This document shows, piece by piece, positions 54,052-64,000 of a DNA stretch of 64,000 nucleotides. The stretch spans positions 555,828-619,827 of the forward strand of contig NC_017390.1 of the NCBI RefSeq assembly GCF_000026985.1, given 5' to 3'. The DNA is from Erwinia pyrifoliae DSM 12163 (GTDB lineage Bacteria; Pseudomonadota; Gammaproteobacteria; Enterobacterales; Enterobacteriaceae). Both the position numbers and the translations under genes were made by a program. The notes below the pieces were generated by a model. It was not told the DNA's origin. It searched no databases and saw only the letters and a program-made list of their open reading frames with translations. Numbering within the stretch: position 1 is the first letter of the stretch; each line of letters begins with the position of its first letter.

Positions 54052-54258
54052 ATGAAGATCTTCCAGCGATATAATCCATTACAGGTCGCTAAGTACGTTA
54101 AGACACTGTTTCGGGGAAGGTTCTACATCAAGGATGTCGGCGCGTTTGAATTCGATAAGGGTAAAATTTTGATTCCACGCGTTAAAGATAAACAACATTA
54201 TAGCGTGATGTCAGAAGTGAACCGACAGGTTCTGCGCTTGCAGACCGAGTTTAACTAA
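54052..54258 (+). CDS. ytfK: YtfK, stringent-response stimulator of SpoT
   Basis: A 68-residue DUF1107 protein. In E. coli it binds SpoT and promotes (p)ppGpp accumulation during phosphate or fatty-acid starvation. The sequence ([51 protein letters not shown]) is nearly the same as the E. coli protein. A TTCAGGAG ribosome site precedes it and a clear terminator follows. Confidence 0.95.
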   Translation: MKIFQRYNPLQVAKYVKTLFRGRFYIKDVGAFEFDKGKILIPRVKDKQHYSVMSEVNRQVLRLQTEFN

Positions 54259-54262
54259 TAAC

Positions 54263-54289
54263 AAAAAAGGCGCATTTACGCCTTTTTTT
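54263..54289. terminator. ytfK / paeA terminator
   Basis: AAAAAAGGCG and CGCCTTTTTT form a 10-base-pair stem with loop CATTTA, between convergent ytfK and paeA. It works on both strands. Confidence 0.9.
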
Positions 54290-54307
54290 ATGGATTGCCG
54301 CCGCTGA

Positions 54308-55636
54308 TTATGCTGTCTCTTCCGCGTCTTTGGGCAGTACTGAAGCCAGCGGACGCGCATCAATGCGCGTTACCAGCAGCTGGTCGATGCGATAGCTGTC
54401 AATATCCACCACCTCAAACTTGTAGCCGTGCAGCTTAACGAAGTCGGTACGCTTCGGAATTTTGCGCAGCATAAACATCATAAAGCCGCCAATGGTCTCG
54501 TAGTTACCCGACTGCGGGAACTCGTCTATATGCAGAACACGCATTACATCTTCGATCGGCGTACCGCCTTCGACCAGCCATGAGTTCTCATCGCGCGCAA
54601 CGATCTGTTCTTCCAGCCCCTGACCAACCAGATCGCCCATTAGCGTGGTCATCACATCGTTGAGAGTGATAATACCCACCACCAGCGCGTACTCGTTCAT
54701 AATGACGGCGAAATCCTCCCCGGCGGTTTTAAAGCTCTCTAACGCTTCAGACAGCGTCAGGGTATCGGGCACGATAAGCGCCGAGCGGATCTGTACGCCG
54801 CTGTTGAGCGTCATACTCTGATTACCCAGCACGCGCAGCAGAAGCTCTTTTGAATCGACGTAGCCAACGATATGGTCAATATCTTCATTGCAGACGAGGA
54901 ATTTTGAGTGTGGATGGCGCGCGATCTTCTCTTTCAGACTGCTTTCATCTTCATGCAGGTCAAACCACACCACGTTTTCGCGCGAGGTCATGGAAGAGGG
55001 CACGGTACGCGATTCCAGCTCGAAGACATTTTCGATCAGTTCGTGCTCCTGTTTACGCAGCACGCCAGCCAGCGCCCCGGCTTCAACCACCGCATAAATA
55101 TCGTCAGAGGTGATATCGTCTTTGCGCACCAGTGGGATTTTGAACAGGCGGAAAATGATATTGGCTCCGCCGTTAAAGAACCACACCAGCGGGCGGAAAA
55201 TAAACAGGCAGAAACGCATCGGGTTGATAATTTTCAGCGCCACTCTTTCGGGTGCAATCATGCCCAGGCGCTTAGGAAACAGGTCGGCGAACAGGATAAA
55301 CAGGCTGGTGACGAGGGTGAACGAGCAGATAAAGCTGATGCGTTCCGCCATTTCAGCGTCGAAAAAGCGTTCAAACAGCGCTTTGAAAGCGGGGGAAAAC
55401 GCCGCGTCACCGACGATACCGCCGAGGATCGCCACCGCGTTCAGGCCGATTTGCACTACGGTAAAGAACATGCCGGGGGTTTCCTGCATTTTCAATACGC
55501 GTTGGGCGTTGATATTACCCTCATCGGCCAGCAGCTTAAGTTTTATTTTGCGTGCGGCAGCCAGCGAAATCTCTGAAAGAGAAAAAAACGAGCTGACCGC
55601 AATCAGCATGACGATGACAAGGAAACTGTCTAACAT
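54308..55636 (-). CDS. paeA: Polyamine exporter PaeA (YtfL)
   Basis: CNNM/CorC-family inner-membrane protein, 442 residues. E. coli PaeA exports cadaverine and putrescine. Domain order: CNNM membrane domain (~1-190) starting MLDSFLVIVMLIAVSSFFSL, a pair of CBS domains (~205-330) and the CorC_HlyC domain (~345-430). The C-terminus TRIDARPLASVLPKDAEETA is variable. It is convergent with ytfK and divergent from tamA. The E. coli neighbour msrA is absent. Confidence 0.95.
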   Translation of the reverse strand: MLDSFLVIVMLIAVSSFFSLSEISLAAARKIKLKLLADEGNINAQRVLKMQETPGMFFTVVQIGLNAVAILGGIVGDAAFSPAFKALFERFFDAEMAERISFICSFTLVTSLFILFADLFPKRLGMIAPERVALKIINPMRFCLFIFRPLVWFFNGGANIIFRLFKIPLVRKDDITSDDIYAVVEAGALAGVLRKQEHELIENVFELESRTVPSSMTSRENVVWFDLHEDESSLKEKIARHPHSKFLVCNEDIDHIVGYVDSKELLLRVLGNQSMTLNSGVQIRSALIVPDTLTLSEALESFKTAGEDFAVIMNEYALVVGIITLNDVMTTLMGDLVGQGLEEQIVARDENSWLVEGGTPIEDVMRVLHIDEFPQSGNYETIGGFMMFMLRKIPKRTDFVKLHGYKFEVVDIDSYRIDQLLVTRIDARPLASVLPKDAEETA

Positions 55637-56245
55637 AAAACATCCATATGGTGGCTTGGCTCTGTGGCAATCAGGATGACGATCGCGCTGTCAGAGAGGG
55701 CCGGGTTAATCACTTGTCATTTTTGGCCTGGGCAGCGCGCAGGATTCGGATTCTGCGTATATCACATCAGGAAGTTCGGCGATTCAGGGCTATCCGTGCC
55801 AAAAATGTCTGCGGTTCGGCATACGGCCGGAGCAGAAGGGCAATCAGGCCGAGGTGCGGACTGTGCAGAGATTATAACTGCGGCGACGAGCGCTTACAAT
55901 TGCGGCAGTGAACAGAACGCTATTCTGCTGCTATTTGCTGGTTAAACGCGCTGGGCTGGTAAGAAGTTGATAGCGCGTTACACTATTTCGTACCCTTCAC
56001 ATTTCAAGCTGCAGGTGGGTTGCCGCAACTCGGGTTGTGAGGGTTTATCTCGTTCGGTCGCAATCCAGTGTTGTAACCTGTCGTGACTTTGCACACAATG
56101 CCAACGAAATTTTGTGATGTTCCGCGCCAGCTGAACAGGTAAACCGAGCCTGCTGGTGAAACGCCGCTACGGCGAACGGTATAGGGAATTGTTATCAGGT
56201 TAAGCCTTCAGGATTGAGGGCTGGCAATAATAAATGGGAGTCCGC
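55637..56245. other. paeA-tamA intergenic region
   Basis: About 600 bases without a gene. In E. coli msrA lies here; no recognisable piece of it remains. The region holds the two divergent promoters and a short palindromic repeat at 55991-56044. Confidence 0.4.
55991..56044. repeat. Short palindromic element
   Basis: Imperfect inverted repeat with ends ACCCTTCACA and TGTGAGGGT and inner phrases TTTCAAGCTGCAGG and GCAACTCGGG. It resembles a shortened form of the palindromic intergenic repeats whose ends read CCCTTCA...TTCAAG and GCAACTCGAAT in Yersinia, Serratia and relatives. Only one copy is seen in the window. Confidence 0.45.
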
Positions 56246-57985
56246 GTGCCACGAATCCATGTGTATTGCATGTTTTGTCTGCTGATCGCCGCCCCTGTGG
56301 CGCAGGCGGTGAATGTCCGCTTGCAGGTAACAGGATTGTCCGGCGAACTGGAAAAAAATGTCAGGGCGCGTTTATCCACCATCACCAGTGATGAAGTGAG
56401 CGCCGATGGCCGCTTTATGTCGCGTGTCAGCGAGGCGGTGAAAGAAGGGTTGAAGGCGCTGGGTTATTACGAACCGCAGATTGATTTTGAGCTGCAGCCG
56501 CCACCCACAGGCGGCAAGCGCCCGCTGCTGCTGGCGAAAGTCATACCGGGACAGCCGATTAAACTGGCCGGAGAAACGGTGATATTGCGCGGCGGCGCAC
56601 GCACCGATGAGGATTATCGCCGGTTGGTCAATGGCGCAAAACCTAAGCTCGGCAGCGTACTTAATCACAACGACTACGACAAATTTAAAAGCTCGCTAAG
56701 TAATATGGCGTTGCGTAAAGGCTATTTCGACGCGGACTACCGCAAAAGCCAGCTTGGCGTGTCCGTAGAACGGCACGAGGCATTCTGGGACATCGACTAC
56801 GACAGCGGTCAACGTTATCGCTTTGGCGATGTCAGCTTCTCTGGTTCACAAATCCGCGATGACTATCTGAAAAACCTGGTGCCATTCAAAAAGGGCGATG
56901 ATTACAACTCGCGTGACCTAGCGGAACTGAATCGACGCCTGTCGGCGACGGGCTGGTTTAATTCGGTGGTGGTGGTGCCTGAATTTGATCAAGGACGCGC
57001 CAGCAAGGTGCTGCCGCTGCACGGCGTTTTCTCGCCGCGCACCGAGAACACCATTGAAACCGGCGTCGGTTACTCGACGGACGTCGGCCCGCGCGTTAAA
57101 GCAACGTGGAAAAAGCCGTGGGTTAATGACCGTGGGCACAGTTTCAGCACCAGCGCGAACCTCTCCACGCCGGAACAGCAGCTCGACTTTAGCTACAAGA
57201 TCCCGCTGCTTAAAAGCCCGCTGGAGCAGTATTACCTGTTACAGGGCGGCTTAAAAAGAACCGATCTTAACGACACCCAAGCGGACTCCTCCACCCTGGC
57301 CGCATCGCGTTACTGGGACAGCTCCAGCGGCTGGCAGCGTGCGATTAACCTGCGCTGGAGCCTCGATCACTTTACACAAGGTAATGTCACCAATACCACC
57401 ATGCTGATTTACCCCGGGGTCAGTATTAACCGTACCCGTTCACGCGGCGGGCTGATGCCGACCTGGGGCGACTCACAGCGCTATTCTCTTGATGTTTCTG
57501 ATACGACCTGGGGATCGGATATCGACTTCGCGGTTATCCAGGCGCAGAACGTGTGGATCCGTACTCTGGCTGAAAAGCACCGTTTTGTCGCGCGCGCTAA
57601 TCTCGGCTGGATTGAAACCAATAATTTCGAAAAAGTGCCGCCGGATCTGCGCTTCTTTGCCGGTGGTGACCGCAGCATTCGCGGTTACAAGTACAAAGGT
57701 ATCTCGCCGCGTGATGACGATGGCAAACTGACCGGTGCCTCGAAACTGGCGACCGGCTCGCTGGAGTACCAGTACAACGTGACGGGTAAATGGTGGAGCG
57801 CGGTGTTCATTGACTCCGGTGAGGCGGTCAACGATATCAAGCAGAGCAACGTGAAGACGGGTGCCGGTGTTGGCGTGCGCTGGCAGTCGCCAATTGGGCC
57901 TGTCAAACTCGACATTGCCCGAGCGATTGGTGATGAGGACAAGCGTGATATTCAGTTCTACATTGGTTTGGGGCCTGAGCTATGA
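56246..57985 (+). CDS. tamA: Translocation and assembly module subunit TamA
   Basis: Omp85-family outer-membrane protein with three N-terminal POTRA domains (~22-265) and a C-terminal 16-strand barrel, ending in the usual aromatic-rich strand ([12 protein letters not shown]). With TamB it assists outer-membrane assembly and lipid transport. I chose GTG 56246, with GGGAG five bases upstream, giving 579 residues and a fitting signal peptide ([21 protein letters not shown]). ATG 56234 is an alternative four codons upstream. The conserved [10 protein letters not shown] and GGDRSIRG barrel motifs are present. The stop overlaps tamB. Confidence 0.95.
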   Translation: MPRIHVYCMFCLLIAAPVAQAVNVRLQVTGLSGELEKNVRARLSTITSDEVSADGRFMSRVSEAVKEGLKALGYYEPQIDFELQPPPTGGKRPLLLAKVIPGQPIKLAGETVILRGGARTDEDYRRLVNGAKPKLGSVLNHNDYDKFKSSLSNMALRKGYFDADYRKSQLGVSVERHEAFWDIDYDSGQRYRFGDVSFSGSQIRDDYLKNLVPFKKGDDYNSRDLAELNRRLSATGWFNSVVVVPEFDQGRASKVLPLHGVFSPRTENTIETGVGYSTDVGPRVKATWKKPWVNDRGHSFSTSANLSTPEQQLDFSYKIPLLKSPLEQYYLLQGGLKRTDLNDTQADSSTLAASRYWDSSSGWQRAINLRWSLDHFTQGNVTNTTMLIYPGVSINRTRSRGGLMPTWGDSQRYSLDVSDTTWGSDIDFAVIQAQNVWIRTLAEKHRFVARANLGWIETNNFEKVPPDLRFFAGGDRSIRGYKYKGISPRDDDGKLTGASKLATGSLEYQYNVTGKWWSAVFIDSGEAVNDIKQSNVKTGAGVGVRWQSPIGPVKLDIARAIGDEDKRDIQFYIGLGPEL

Positions 57986-60900
57986 AATGGTGGAAAAAGG
58001 GCCTGATTGGCATTCTGATCTTTATCGTCCTGCTGCTCGGCGGCATTGCTTTTTTACTCGGCACCACCACCGGCCTGCATCTGGTATTGAACTCGGCGGC
58101 ACGCTGGGTACCGGGGCTGGATATTCAGCAGGTGGACGGCGGCTGGCGTAACCTGACTTTGAAAGGCATCAGTTATAAAATGCCCGGCGTGACGGTTGAA
58201 GCGGGCGAGTTTCATCTTGCGCTGCGCCTTGGCTGTCTGAAACAGAGCGCGTTCTGCATTAACGACCTGGCGTTGAAAGACGTGAACGTGGTAGTAGACA
58301 GCAAAAAGATGCCGCCTGCTGCCGAACCGCCGGTGGAAGAAGAAAGCAGCACGGGCGAGATCAGCACGCCTTATCCGCTAACGCTGAGCAGGCTGGCGCT
58401 GCATAACATCAACGTGAAGATCGACGATACGGCCATTTCACTGGCCGACTTCACCAGCGGGCTGCACTGGCAGGAACGGGCGATGACGCTCACCCCGACC
58501 CATATTCAGGGACTGTTGATGGCGCTGCCGAAGGCGGCACAGGTGGCGAAAGAGCCGGTAGCACCGCCGAAAACTGAACAACCAGCGGCGCAAGATACCC
58601 CGTTGGGCGAAACGCTTAAGGCGCTGTTTGCCAAACCGCTGCTGCCCATTCTGCCGGAATTTGTCCTGCCGCTTGATGTCAACGTGCAGCAGATCCTTGG
58701 TGAACAGCTGCGTATCACCGGGGATAGCGATATCACCGTCAACCGGCTGCTGTTAAAGGCCAAAACCGAGCGAAATCAGCTATGGCTGCAAAGCCTTGAC
58801 GTTGACTCGCCCCAGGGGCAGCTGAATGCACAGGGCCAGGCAACCCTCAGCGGTAGCTGGCCGCTGAACTTTACGCTCAACAGTGCGATCAACGTGGAGC
58901 CGCTTAAAGGCGAGAAGATCAAAATGACCCTCGACGGCGACTTACGCGACACGACGAAGCTGGCGCTGAATCTGTCCGGCCCGGTGCGGGCGCAGCTGGA
59001 TGCCGACAGCCAGCTGGCCGTAGCGGGCCTGCCGCTCAATATGCGCCTGCAAAGCCCGCAGCTGCGCTGGCCGCTGGACGGAGCGGCGCAGTTCCAGGCA
59101 AGCAATGTCAACTTCAGCATTAACGGTAAAGCCACGGACTATGTGATGTCGCTTAAAGCAGCCTTGCAGGGAGAAGGCATGCCACCGGCTACGCTGACGC
59201 TGGATGGTAAAGGCAATGTCGAACAGTTCTCCCTCGACAAGCTGCGTCTGGCGGCGCTGCAGGGCAATACCGATCTGACGGCGCTGGTTGACTGGAGCAA
59301 AGCGATCAGCTGGCGCAGCAAATTGACCCTGTCCGGTATCAATACGGCAAAACATTACCCGGCCTGGCCAGCGAAGCTGGAGGGGGTAATCACTACCCGT
59401 GGCAGTCTGTACGGCGGCAGCTGGCAGATGCGTGTGCCGGAGCTGAAGCTCAAAGGCAACGTGCGCAATAACGCCGTTAGCGCCGACGGATCTTTATCCG
59501 GCAACAGCTACAACCAGTGGGATATTCCCGGTATTAAGCTGGTTCTGGGGCGCAATAACCTTAATCTGAAAGGGGCGCTGGGCGATAAGCTGAACCTTGA
59601 TGCCGATATTGATGCCAGGCATCTGGATAATGCGCTGCCAGGCCTGGGCGGTGCGGCGCAAGGCCGTATCCGCGCGCGTGGCGATCTGAAAACGCCGCAG
59701 CTGCTGGCAGATTTAACCGCCAGCGGTTTACGCTGGCAGGCGATGCGCGTTGCCCGTATAAAACTGGACGGTGATATCCGCTCTGGCGAACAGATTCAGG
59801 GAAAAGTGAATCTGCGCGTAGAGCAGCTGAAGCAGGATGCGTTGTCGGTCAAGCTGCTGCAGCTTGATGCCAGCGGCACGGAAAAACAGCATCAGCTGAA
59901 ACTCAATGTGCAGGGTGAACCGGTTTCCGGGCAGCTGGCGCTTAACGGTGCTTTTGACCGCGCAGGCGGGCGCTGGCAGGGCGCGCTGAACAATACCCGC
60001 TTCGCGACCCCGGTAGGGGAATGGCGCTTAACCCGTGCCATCGCGCTCGATTATCTTAATGCGAAACAGGCGGTGAGCATCGGGCCACACTGCTGGCAGA
60101 ACCCGAACGCCGAGCTGTGCGTGCCACAGACGATAAAAGCCGGGCCATCCGGCCATGCGCGCGTGGTGCTTAACCGCTTTGATCTGGCGATGATTGCACC
60201 ATTTATGCCTGAAACCACCCAGCTGGACGGGGTATTTAATGGCGATGCCGATGTGAGCTGGACTGCCGATGGCGGCCTGCCGACCGGGCGTGTTGCCTTG
60301 AAGGGGCGCGGGGTTAAGGTCAATCAGGACGTGCAGGGCAATACCCTGCCGATAGCCTTTGATACGCTGAACCTTAACGCGGCGCTAAAAAATGGCCGTG
60401 CGCAGCTCGACTGGCTGATCCATATCGCCAACAATGGGCAACTTGACGGTAACGTGCAGATTGCCGACCCGCAGGGGCGACGCACGCTGTCCGGTAATGT
60501 CAATATCACCAACCTGTCGCTGGCCATGCTGAATCCGGCCCTGATGCAGGGTGAGAAAATGGCCGGAATGCTCAACACGCATTTGCGTCTTGGCGGCAAC
60601 CTGCAAAAACCTCAGGTATTTGGCGAGCTGGGGCTGCGCAACGTCGATGTCGACGGTAGCTTTATGCCGGTCGACCTCACTGCGGCCAACCTGACCATGG
60701 CCTTTAACGGCATGAGTTCGACGCTGGAGGGGCTGATTCAGACCTCGCAAGGGCAGATAGCGCTTAACGGTAATGCTGACTGGAGCCAGCTGAATGCCTG
60801 GCGTGCGCGTATTGCCACGAAAGGGGAGAAGATACGCATCACCGTGCCGCCAATGGTGCGGATGGACGTCTCGCCGGATCTGGTGTTCGAAGCCACTCCA

Positions 60901-61755
60901 CAGCTGTTTAACCTCGAAGGCCGTGTCGATATTCCCTGGGCGCGTATCACGGTACAGGAAGTCCCAACCAGTGCTGTCGGGGTTTCTTCCGACGAAGTGC
61001 TGCTGGATAAGGATCTGAAGCCGATAGCACCGAAATCAGCCTCGATCCCCATCAATAGCCATCTGACTATTCATGTCGGTGACGATGTGCGCCTTAGCGC
61101 CTTTGGCTTGAAAGCGAAACTGAATGGCGATTTGAAGATGGTACAGGACAAGCGAGGTGTGGGACTGAATGGCCAGATCAATATCCCGTCCGGGCGCTTT
61201 CACGCCTATGGACAGGATCTGATCGTGCGTAAAGGCGAGCTGCAATTCTCTGGCCCGGTGGATCAACCGTATCTGAATATTGAAGCGATCCGTAACCAGG
61301 AAGCCACCGAAGACGATGTGACCGCCGGGGTACGTGTGACCGGGCTGGCGGATGAACCCAAAGTGGAGATTTTCTCGGATCCGGCGAAATCACAGCAGGA
61401 AGCCTTGTCCTACCTGCTGCGCGGCCAGGGGTTGGGCGCTTCCGGCAGCGAAAGTGACGCATTAACCTCCGCACTGGTCGGATTGGGGCTTGCACAAAGT
61501 GGGCAGATTGTGGGTAAAATCGGCGAGACCTTTGGTGTCAGTAATCTGGCGCTGGATACCACCGGAGTTGGCGAAAGCCAGAAGGTGCAGGTCAGCGGCT
61601 ATGTACTGCCGGGTCTACAGGTAAAATACGGTGTTGGCATATTTGATTCACTGGCGACATTAACGCTGCGTTATCGTCTGATGCCCAAGCTCTATTTGGA
61701 AGCGGTGTCTGGGGTCGATCAGGCACTGGATTTGCTCTATCAGTTTGAGTTTTAG
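57982..61755 (+). CDS. tamB: Translocation and assembly module subunit TamB
   Basis: AsmA-like, repeating beta-groove protein that spans the periplasm, 1257 residues (1259 in E. coli). An N-terminal inner-membrane anchor ([20 protein letters not shown]) is followed by a long beta-helix-like region and the C-terminal DUF490 domain (~880-1257), which contacts TamA. It overlaps tamA by four bases (ATGA), so the two are produced together. ytfP follows three bases after. Confidence 0.96.
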   Translation: MKWWKKGLIGILIFIVLLLGGIAFLLGTTTGLHLVLNSAARWVPGLDIQQVDGGWRNLTLKGISYKMPGVTVEAGEFHLALRLGCLKQSAFCINDLALKDVNVVVDSKKMPPAAEPPVEEESSTGEISTPYPLTLSRLALHNINVKIDDTAISLADFTSGLHWQERAMTLTPTHIQGLLMALPKAAQVAKEPVAPPKTEQPAAQDTPLGETLKALFAKPLLPILPEFVLPLDVNVQQILGEQLRITGDSDITVNRLLLKAKTERNQLWLQSLDVDSPQGQLNAQGQATLSGSWPLNFTLNSAINVEPLKGEKIKMTLDGDLRDTTKLALNLSGPVRAQLDADSQLAVAGLPLNMRLQSPQLRWPLDGAAQFQASNVNFSINGKATDYVMSLKAALQGEGMPPATLTLDGKGNVEQFSLDKLRLAALQGNTDLTALVDWSKAISWRSKLTLSGINTAKHYPAWPAKLEGVITTRGSLYGGSWQMRVPELKLKGNVRNNAVSADGSLSGNSYNQWDIPGIKLVLGRNNLNLKGALGDKLNLDADIDARHLDNALPGLGGAAQGRIRARGDLKTPQLLADLTASGLRWQAMRVARIKLDGDIRSGEQIQGKVNLRVEQLKQDALSVKLLQLDASGTEKQHQLKLNVQGEPVSGQLALNGAFDRAGGRWQGALNNTRFATPVGEWRLTRAIALDYLNAKQAVSIGPHCWQNPNAELCVPQTIKAGPSGHARVVLNRFDLAMIAPFMPETTQLDGVFNGDADVSWTADGGLPTGRVALKGRGVKVNQDVQGNTLPIAFDTLNLNAALKNGRAQLDWLIHIANNGQLDGNVQIADPQGRRTLSGNVNITNLSLAMLNPALMQGEKMAGMLNTHLRLGGNLQKPQVFGELGLRNVDVDGSFMPVDLTAANLTMAFNGMSSTLEGLIQTSQGQIALNGNADWSQLNAWRARIATKGEKIRITVPPMVRMDVSPDLVFEATPQLFNLEGRVDIPWARITVQEVPTSAVGVSSDEVLLDKDLKPIAPKSASIPINSHLTIHVGDDVRLSAFGLKAKLNGDLKMVQDKRGVGLNGQINIPSGRFHAYGQDLIVRKGELQFSGPVDQPYLNIEAIRNQEATEDDVTAGVRVTGLADEPKVEIFSDPAKSQQEALSYLLRGQGLGASGSESDALTSALVGLGLAQSGQIVGKIGETFGVSNLALDTTGVGESQKVQVSGYVLPGLQVKYGVGIFDSLATLTLRYRLMPKLYLEAVSGVDQALDLLYQFEF

Positions 61756-61757
61756 TC

Positions 61758-62108
61758 ATGCGAATAATTGTCTACGGCAGCCTGCGGCGTAAGCAGGGTA
61801 ACAGTCACTGGATGACCAACGCGCAGTGGCTGGGCGATCACCCGATCGACGGCTACGCGCTTTACAACCTGGGCCATTACCCTGGGGTGGTGATGGGTGA
61901 TGGACGGGTTTATTGTGAAGTCTATCGCATTGACGCCGCAACTCTGGGCGAACTGGATGCGCTCAGAACCAAAGGCGGTGAGTACCGGCGCGAGCTGGTC
62001 TCTACCCCTTACGGCAGCGCCTGGCTGTATGTCTATCAGCGGTCAGTGGTGGGGAAAAAACGCATCGAAAGTGGGGACTGGCTGCAAAAAGATGCTGCCG
62101 CTCAGTAA
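61758..62108 (+). CDS. ytfP: YtfP, gamma-glutamylcyclotransferase-fold protein
   Basis: A 116-residue GGCT-fold protein with the YGSLRR substrate-loop motif at residues ~5-10 and the likely catalytic Glu in TKGGEYRRE. Conserved with tamAB in enterobacteria. The natural substrate is not established. It starts three bases after tamB. Confidence 0.92.
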   Translation: MRIIVYGSLRRKQGNSHWMTNAQWLGDHPIDGYALYNLGHYPGVVMGDGRVYCEVYRIDAATLGELDALRTKGGEYRRELVSTPYGSAWLYVYQRSVVGKKRIESGDWLQKDAAAQ

Positions 62109-62113
62109 CGGTT

Positions 62114-62151
62114 AAAAAAAAACACCCCCTGCATGCAGGCGGTGTTTTTTT
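62114..62151. terminator. ytfP / ppa terminator
   Basis: AAAAAAAACACC and GGTGTTTTTTT flank an inner CCTGCATGCAGG palindrome, giving a long hairpin with A and T runs on either side. Placed between convergent ytfP and ppa, it can stop both. Confidence 0.85.
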
Positions 62152-62212
62152 ATGCACGACGACCAAAAAATGCCGGTTCTGACGCTGGCACCCATAGCGC
62201 CAGCGCAGCGCA

Positions 62213-62743
62213 TTATTTTTTCGCGGCGCGCTCGAAAGAAGAGACGATTTCAGCTTTTGCCGCAGCAACGCCTTCCCAGCCGTCAACTTTAACCCATTTG
62301 CCTTTTTCCAGCGCTTTATACTGCTCGAAGAAGTGGCTGATCTGGCCGCGCAGCAGTTCCGGCAAGTCGTTTACATCCTGGATATGCTCATACTCCTTGC
62401 TCAGTTTGCTGTGCGGAACCGCAACCACTTTCGCATCTTCGCCTGACTCATCGGTCATTTTCAGCACGCCAACCGGACGGCAGCGGATCACAGAACCCGG
62501 CTGCAGCGGATAAGGCGTTGGCACCAGCACGTCAACCGGGTCACCATCCAGAGAGAGGGTGTTATTAATGTAACCATAGTTGCACGGGTAGAACATCGCG
62601 GTAGCCATAAAGCGGTCTACGAACAGAGCGCCAGACTCTTTATCGACTTCATATTTGATTGGAGCAGCGTTAGCCGGGATCTCAATAACGACATAGATGT
62701 CATCCGGCAGGTCTTTGCCAGCAGGTACGTGGTTCAGGCTCAT
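62213..62743 (-). CDS. ppa: Inorganic pyrophosphatase
   Basis: Hydrolyses pyrophosphate from biosynthesis; family I enzyme of 176 residues, forming a hexamer in E. coli. The active-site motif [17 protein letters not shown] (Asp65, Asp70 in E. coli numbering) and FYPCNYGYI are intact. The ATG at 62743 has GAAGGA upstream; the extra five residues from 62758 are not conserved. Confidence 0.98.
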   Translation of the reverse strand: MSLNHVPAGKDLPDDIYVVIEIPANAAPIKYEVDKESGALFVDRFMATAMFYPCNYGYINNTLSLDGDPVDVLVPTPYPLQPGSVIRCRPVGVLKMTDESGEDAKVVAVPHSKLSKEYEHIQDVNDLPELLRGQISHFFEQYKALEKGKWVKVDGWEGVAAAKAEIVSSFERAAKK

Positions 62744-63128
62744 GGTAAATTCCTTCAATCATCTCAGGTTAAGTGCCCGATATTATAGCCATCTCATTGG
62801 CAAAGTACTCGCCTTTTTCGGGCTTTAGGAATGCTCCGTGGCAGCAGCGGCACGGCGGCCGGTACCGACTTATATGGAAGATAATATCGCCGTCGCGAAT
62901 CGATGATGTTGTCAGCATTGAGGGCGTACACGAAGGAAGTGAAATTTGTCTTAGCGGGTAATGTTAAGCATTTTTACTCTTTATTGTCGATCGCGCTGTT
63001 CATCTCTCGGTGAGTGGATATGAAAAATGAGTGCTGGTGCGTGACACCAGTCGTTTGCGGAAGTGATGGCCTGATGACGAATGAATGCATGCATGTCTTT
63101 CACCCACTAATGAAATCATCATTTTCGG
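62744..63128. other. Spacer before the second chemoreceptor gene
   Basis: About 385 bases, starting with the ppa promoter region. No supported gene; small frames at 62773-62961 and 63014-63220 have no family features, and the latter overlaps the promoter and start of the next gene. Confidence 0.4.
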
Positions 63129-63156
63129 TAAAGTTAGCGGGGGTTACTGCCGATAA
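63129..63156 (+). promoter_or_regulatory. Sigma-28 (FliA) promoter of chemoreceptor
   Basis: TAAAGTTA (63129-63136) and GCCGATAA (63149-63156) match the flagellar sigma-28 elements almost perfectly. The spacing is 12 bases between the octamers, against 11 in the consensus. It lies 57 bases before the ATG. Confidence 0.7.
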
Positions 63157-63213
63157 CTTGGTCGATTTGGATTTACGAGAATTTATTTGCTTAACACTAC
63201 CGGGAAAATCATC

Positions 63214-64000
63214 ATGCTAAAAAGAATCTCAATACGTTCGGGTTTACTGGCCCTGCTTGGCCTGATGACGCTGCTGCTCATTGTAGTCAGCGTAATGGGC
63301 ATTATTGCAATACAAAAGGGCAATCGCTCGCTGGACGCCGTCAACCGCATTCAGGGTATTGAGTTAAATGCGCTTTATATCAGCAACGGCAGCCTGCTGC
63401 GCGCCCGTGCCGTAGCCTCGCTGGCAATGCGTCAACTGGAAACGGGCAAGCCCGATAAAGCCGCTAAAACCGGCGAACGCGCCCTTAATTATGTTGCTGC
63501 CTCAGAAAATGAGCTGAAAAAATTCATCGCAGCCGGAACCGTGACCGAGCATGGCCGTGTTCTGGCCGAAGCGGTAGCTGTAAGCTACCGCGATTATCTT
63601 GCTAACGGTATCACCCCGCTGATGGCGGCGATGCAAAAGCAGAGTCCAGGTGACTTTTACGCGATACTGGAAGGCAACCTTTCATTACTGGCGGGTAAAT
63701 ATAGTGATGCGGTGGACAACTTTGGTCGTTATGCCAACGAGGTGACCGCATCGCGGCTGGAGCAGGCGGCGAATAATCAATCGATGATGACCATTCTGAT
63801 TCTGGTGAGCGGCGCACTGACGCTGATGCTGGTGGCAGCGGCATGGATGATTCTGCGCGAACTGTTACTGAAACCACTGGATAATGCTATCCAACATCTG
63901 GAGCACGTTGCCGAAGGCGACCTGACCCAGCAAGTTCCGGAAAGCAGTAAGAACGAAATTGGTCGCCTGAACGCGGCACTCGGCATCATGCAGCAGTCGC
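63214..64000 (+). CDS. Methyl-accepting chemotaxis protein, partial
   Basis: The first 262 residues of a Tar/Tsr-type chemoreceptor, cut by the window end. Membrane segment 1 (LLALLGLMTLLLIVVSVMG), a periplasmic four-helix-bundle ligand domain (~35-190), segment 2 (MMTILILVSGALTLMLVAAA) and the start of the HAMP domain (LKPLDNAIQHLEHVAEGDL) are seen. The conserved ligand-site region SNGSLLRARA is present. The ATG at 63214 follows CGGGAAAA. It sits behind a sigma-28-like promoter, so it is probably expressed with flagellar late genes. Confidence 0.92.
   Translation, partial: MLKRISIRSGLLALLGLMTLLLIVVSVMGIIAIQKGNRSLDAVNRIQGIELNALYISNGSLLRARAVASLAMRQLETGKPDKAAKTGERALNYVAASENELKKFIAAGTVTEHGRVLAEAVAVSYRDYLANGITPLMAAMQKQSPGDFYAILEGNLSLLAGKYSDAVDNFGRYANEVTASRLEQAANNQSMMTILILVSGALTLMLVAAAWMILRELLLKPLDNAIQHLEHVAEGDLTQQVPESSKNEIGRLNAALGIMQQS

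Overview
The window looks like a chromosome segment of a plant-associated enterobacterium, most likely Erwinia. From about 2.8 kb rightwards it follows the familiar enterobacterial order dsbD-dcuA-aspA-fxsA-groESL-epmB/efp-epmA-mscM-psd-rsgA-orn-tRNA-Gly-nnr-tsaE-amiB-mutL-miaA-hfq-hflXKC-purA-rnr-rlmB-rpsF operon-ytfB-fklB-cysQ-ytfK-paeA-tamAB-ytfP-ppa, with proteins close to E. coli in length. Many genes that E. coli keeps in these slots are missing or broken (cutA, sugE, frdABCD, queG, yjeT, nsrR, cycA-ytfE, cpdB, ytfJ, msrA). That mix of conserved backbone and gene decay suits the pathoadapted Erwinia group. The species is an inference; no 16S or other marker is present.

Left end (1-2.9 kb): the end of an integrative element, made of a TraI_2-type (MOBH) relaxase and a tyrosine integrase running into the 3' end of a tRNA-Phe gene. 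In E. amylovora, as I recall, the Hrp type III secretion island ends in an ICE remnant at tRNA-Phe next to dsbD (dipZ), so this may be the chromosomal border of that island. The island body would lie outside the window to the left.

3-22 kb: ordinary backbone. It carries thiol-disulfide transfer to the periplasm (dsbD), C4-dicarboxylate metabolism (aspA, dcuA), the GroE chaperonin behind a sigma-32 promoter, and a compact EF-P module in which the modifier genes epmB and epmA lie close to efp. The last part holds envelope genes (blc, ecnB, mscM, psd) and ribosome/RNA maintenance (rsgA, orn).

22-26 kb: three identical tRNA-Gly(GCC) genes, each with its own promoter. They are separated by degraded foreign DNA: a DUF3289 pseudogene, an intact DUF943 lipoprotein gene and an orphan HsdR N-terminal domain. 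After the third tRNA comes a cluster of DnaA boxes with an IHF-like site, at the position of the E. coli datA locus, and then the leftover first codons of queG.

26-48 kb: the amiB-mutL-miaA-hfq-hflX-hflKC block, purA, rnr, rlmB, a Cache-type chemoreceptor, yjfP and the rpsF-priB-rpsR-rplI operon. yjeT has an in-frame stop codon and nsrR an in-frame deletion.

48.6-52.6 kb: the most unusual part. One AT-rich gene encodes a 1101-residue protein without a signal peptide. It has repeated beta-type modules and a C-terminal C39-like cysteine peptidase domain. It sits where cycA to cpdB would be, beside the 5' stub of cpdB, and is a candidate secreted effector or toxin.

52.7-64 kb: backbone again: cysQ, ytfK, paeA, the tamA-tamB translocation module with ytfP, ppa, and the start of a second chemoreceptor gene behind a sigma-28-like promoter.
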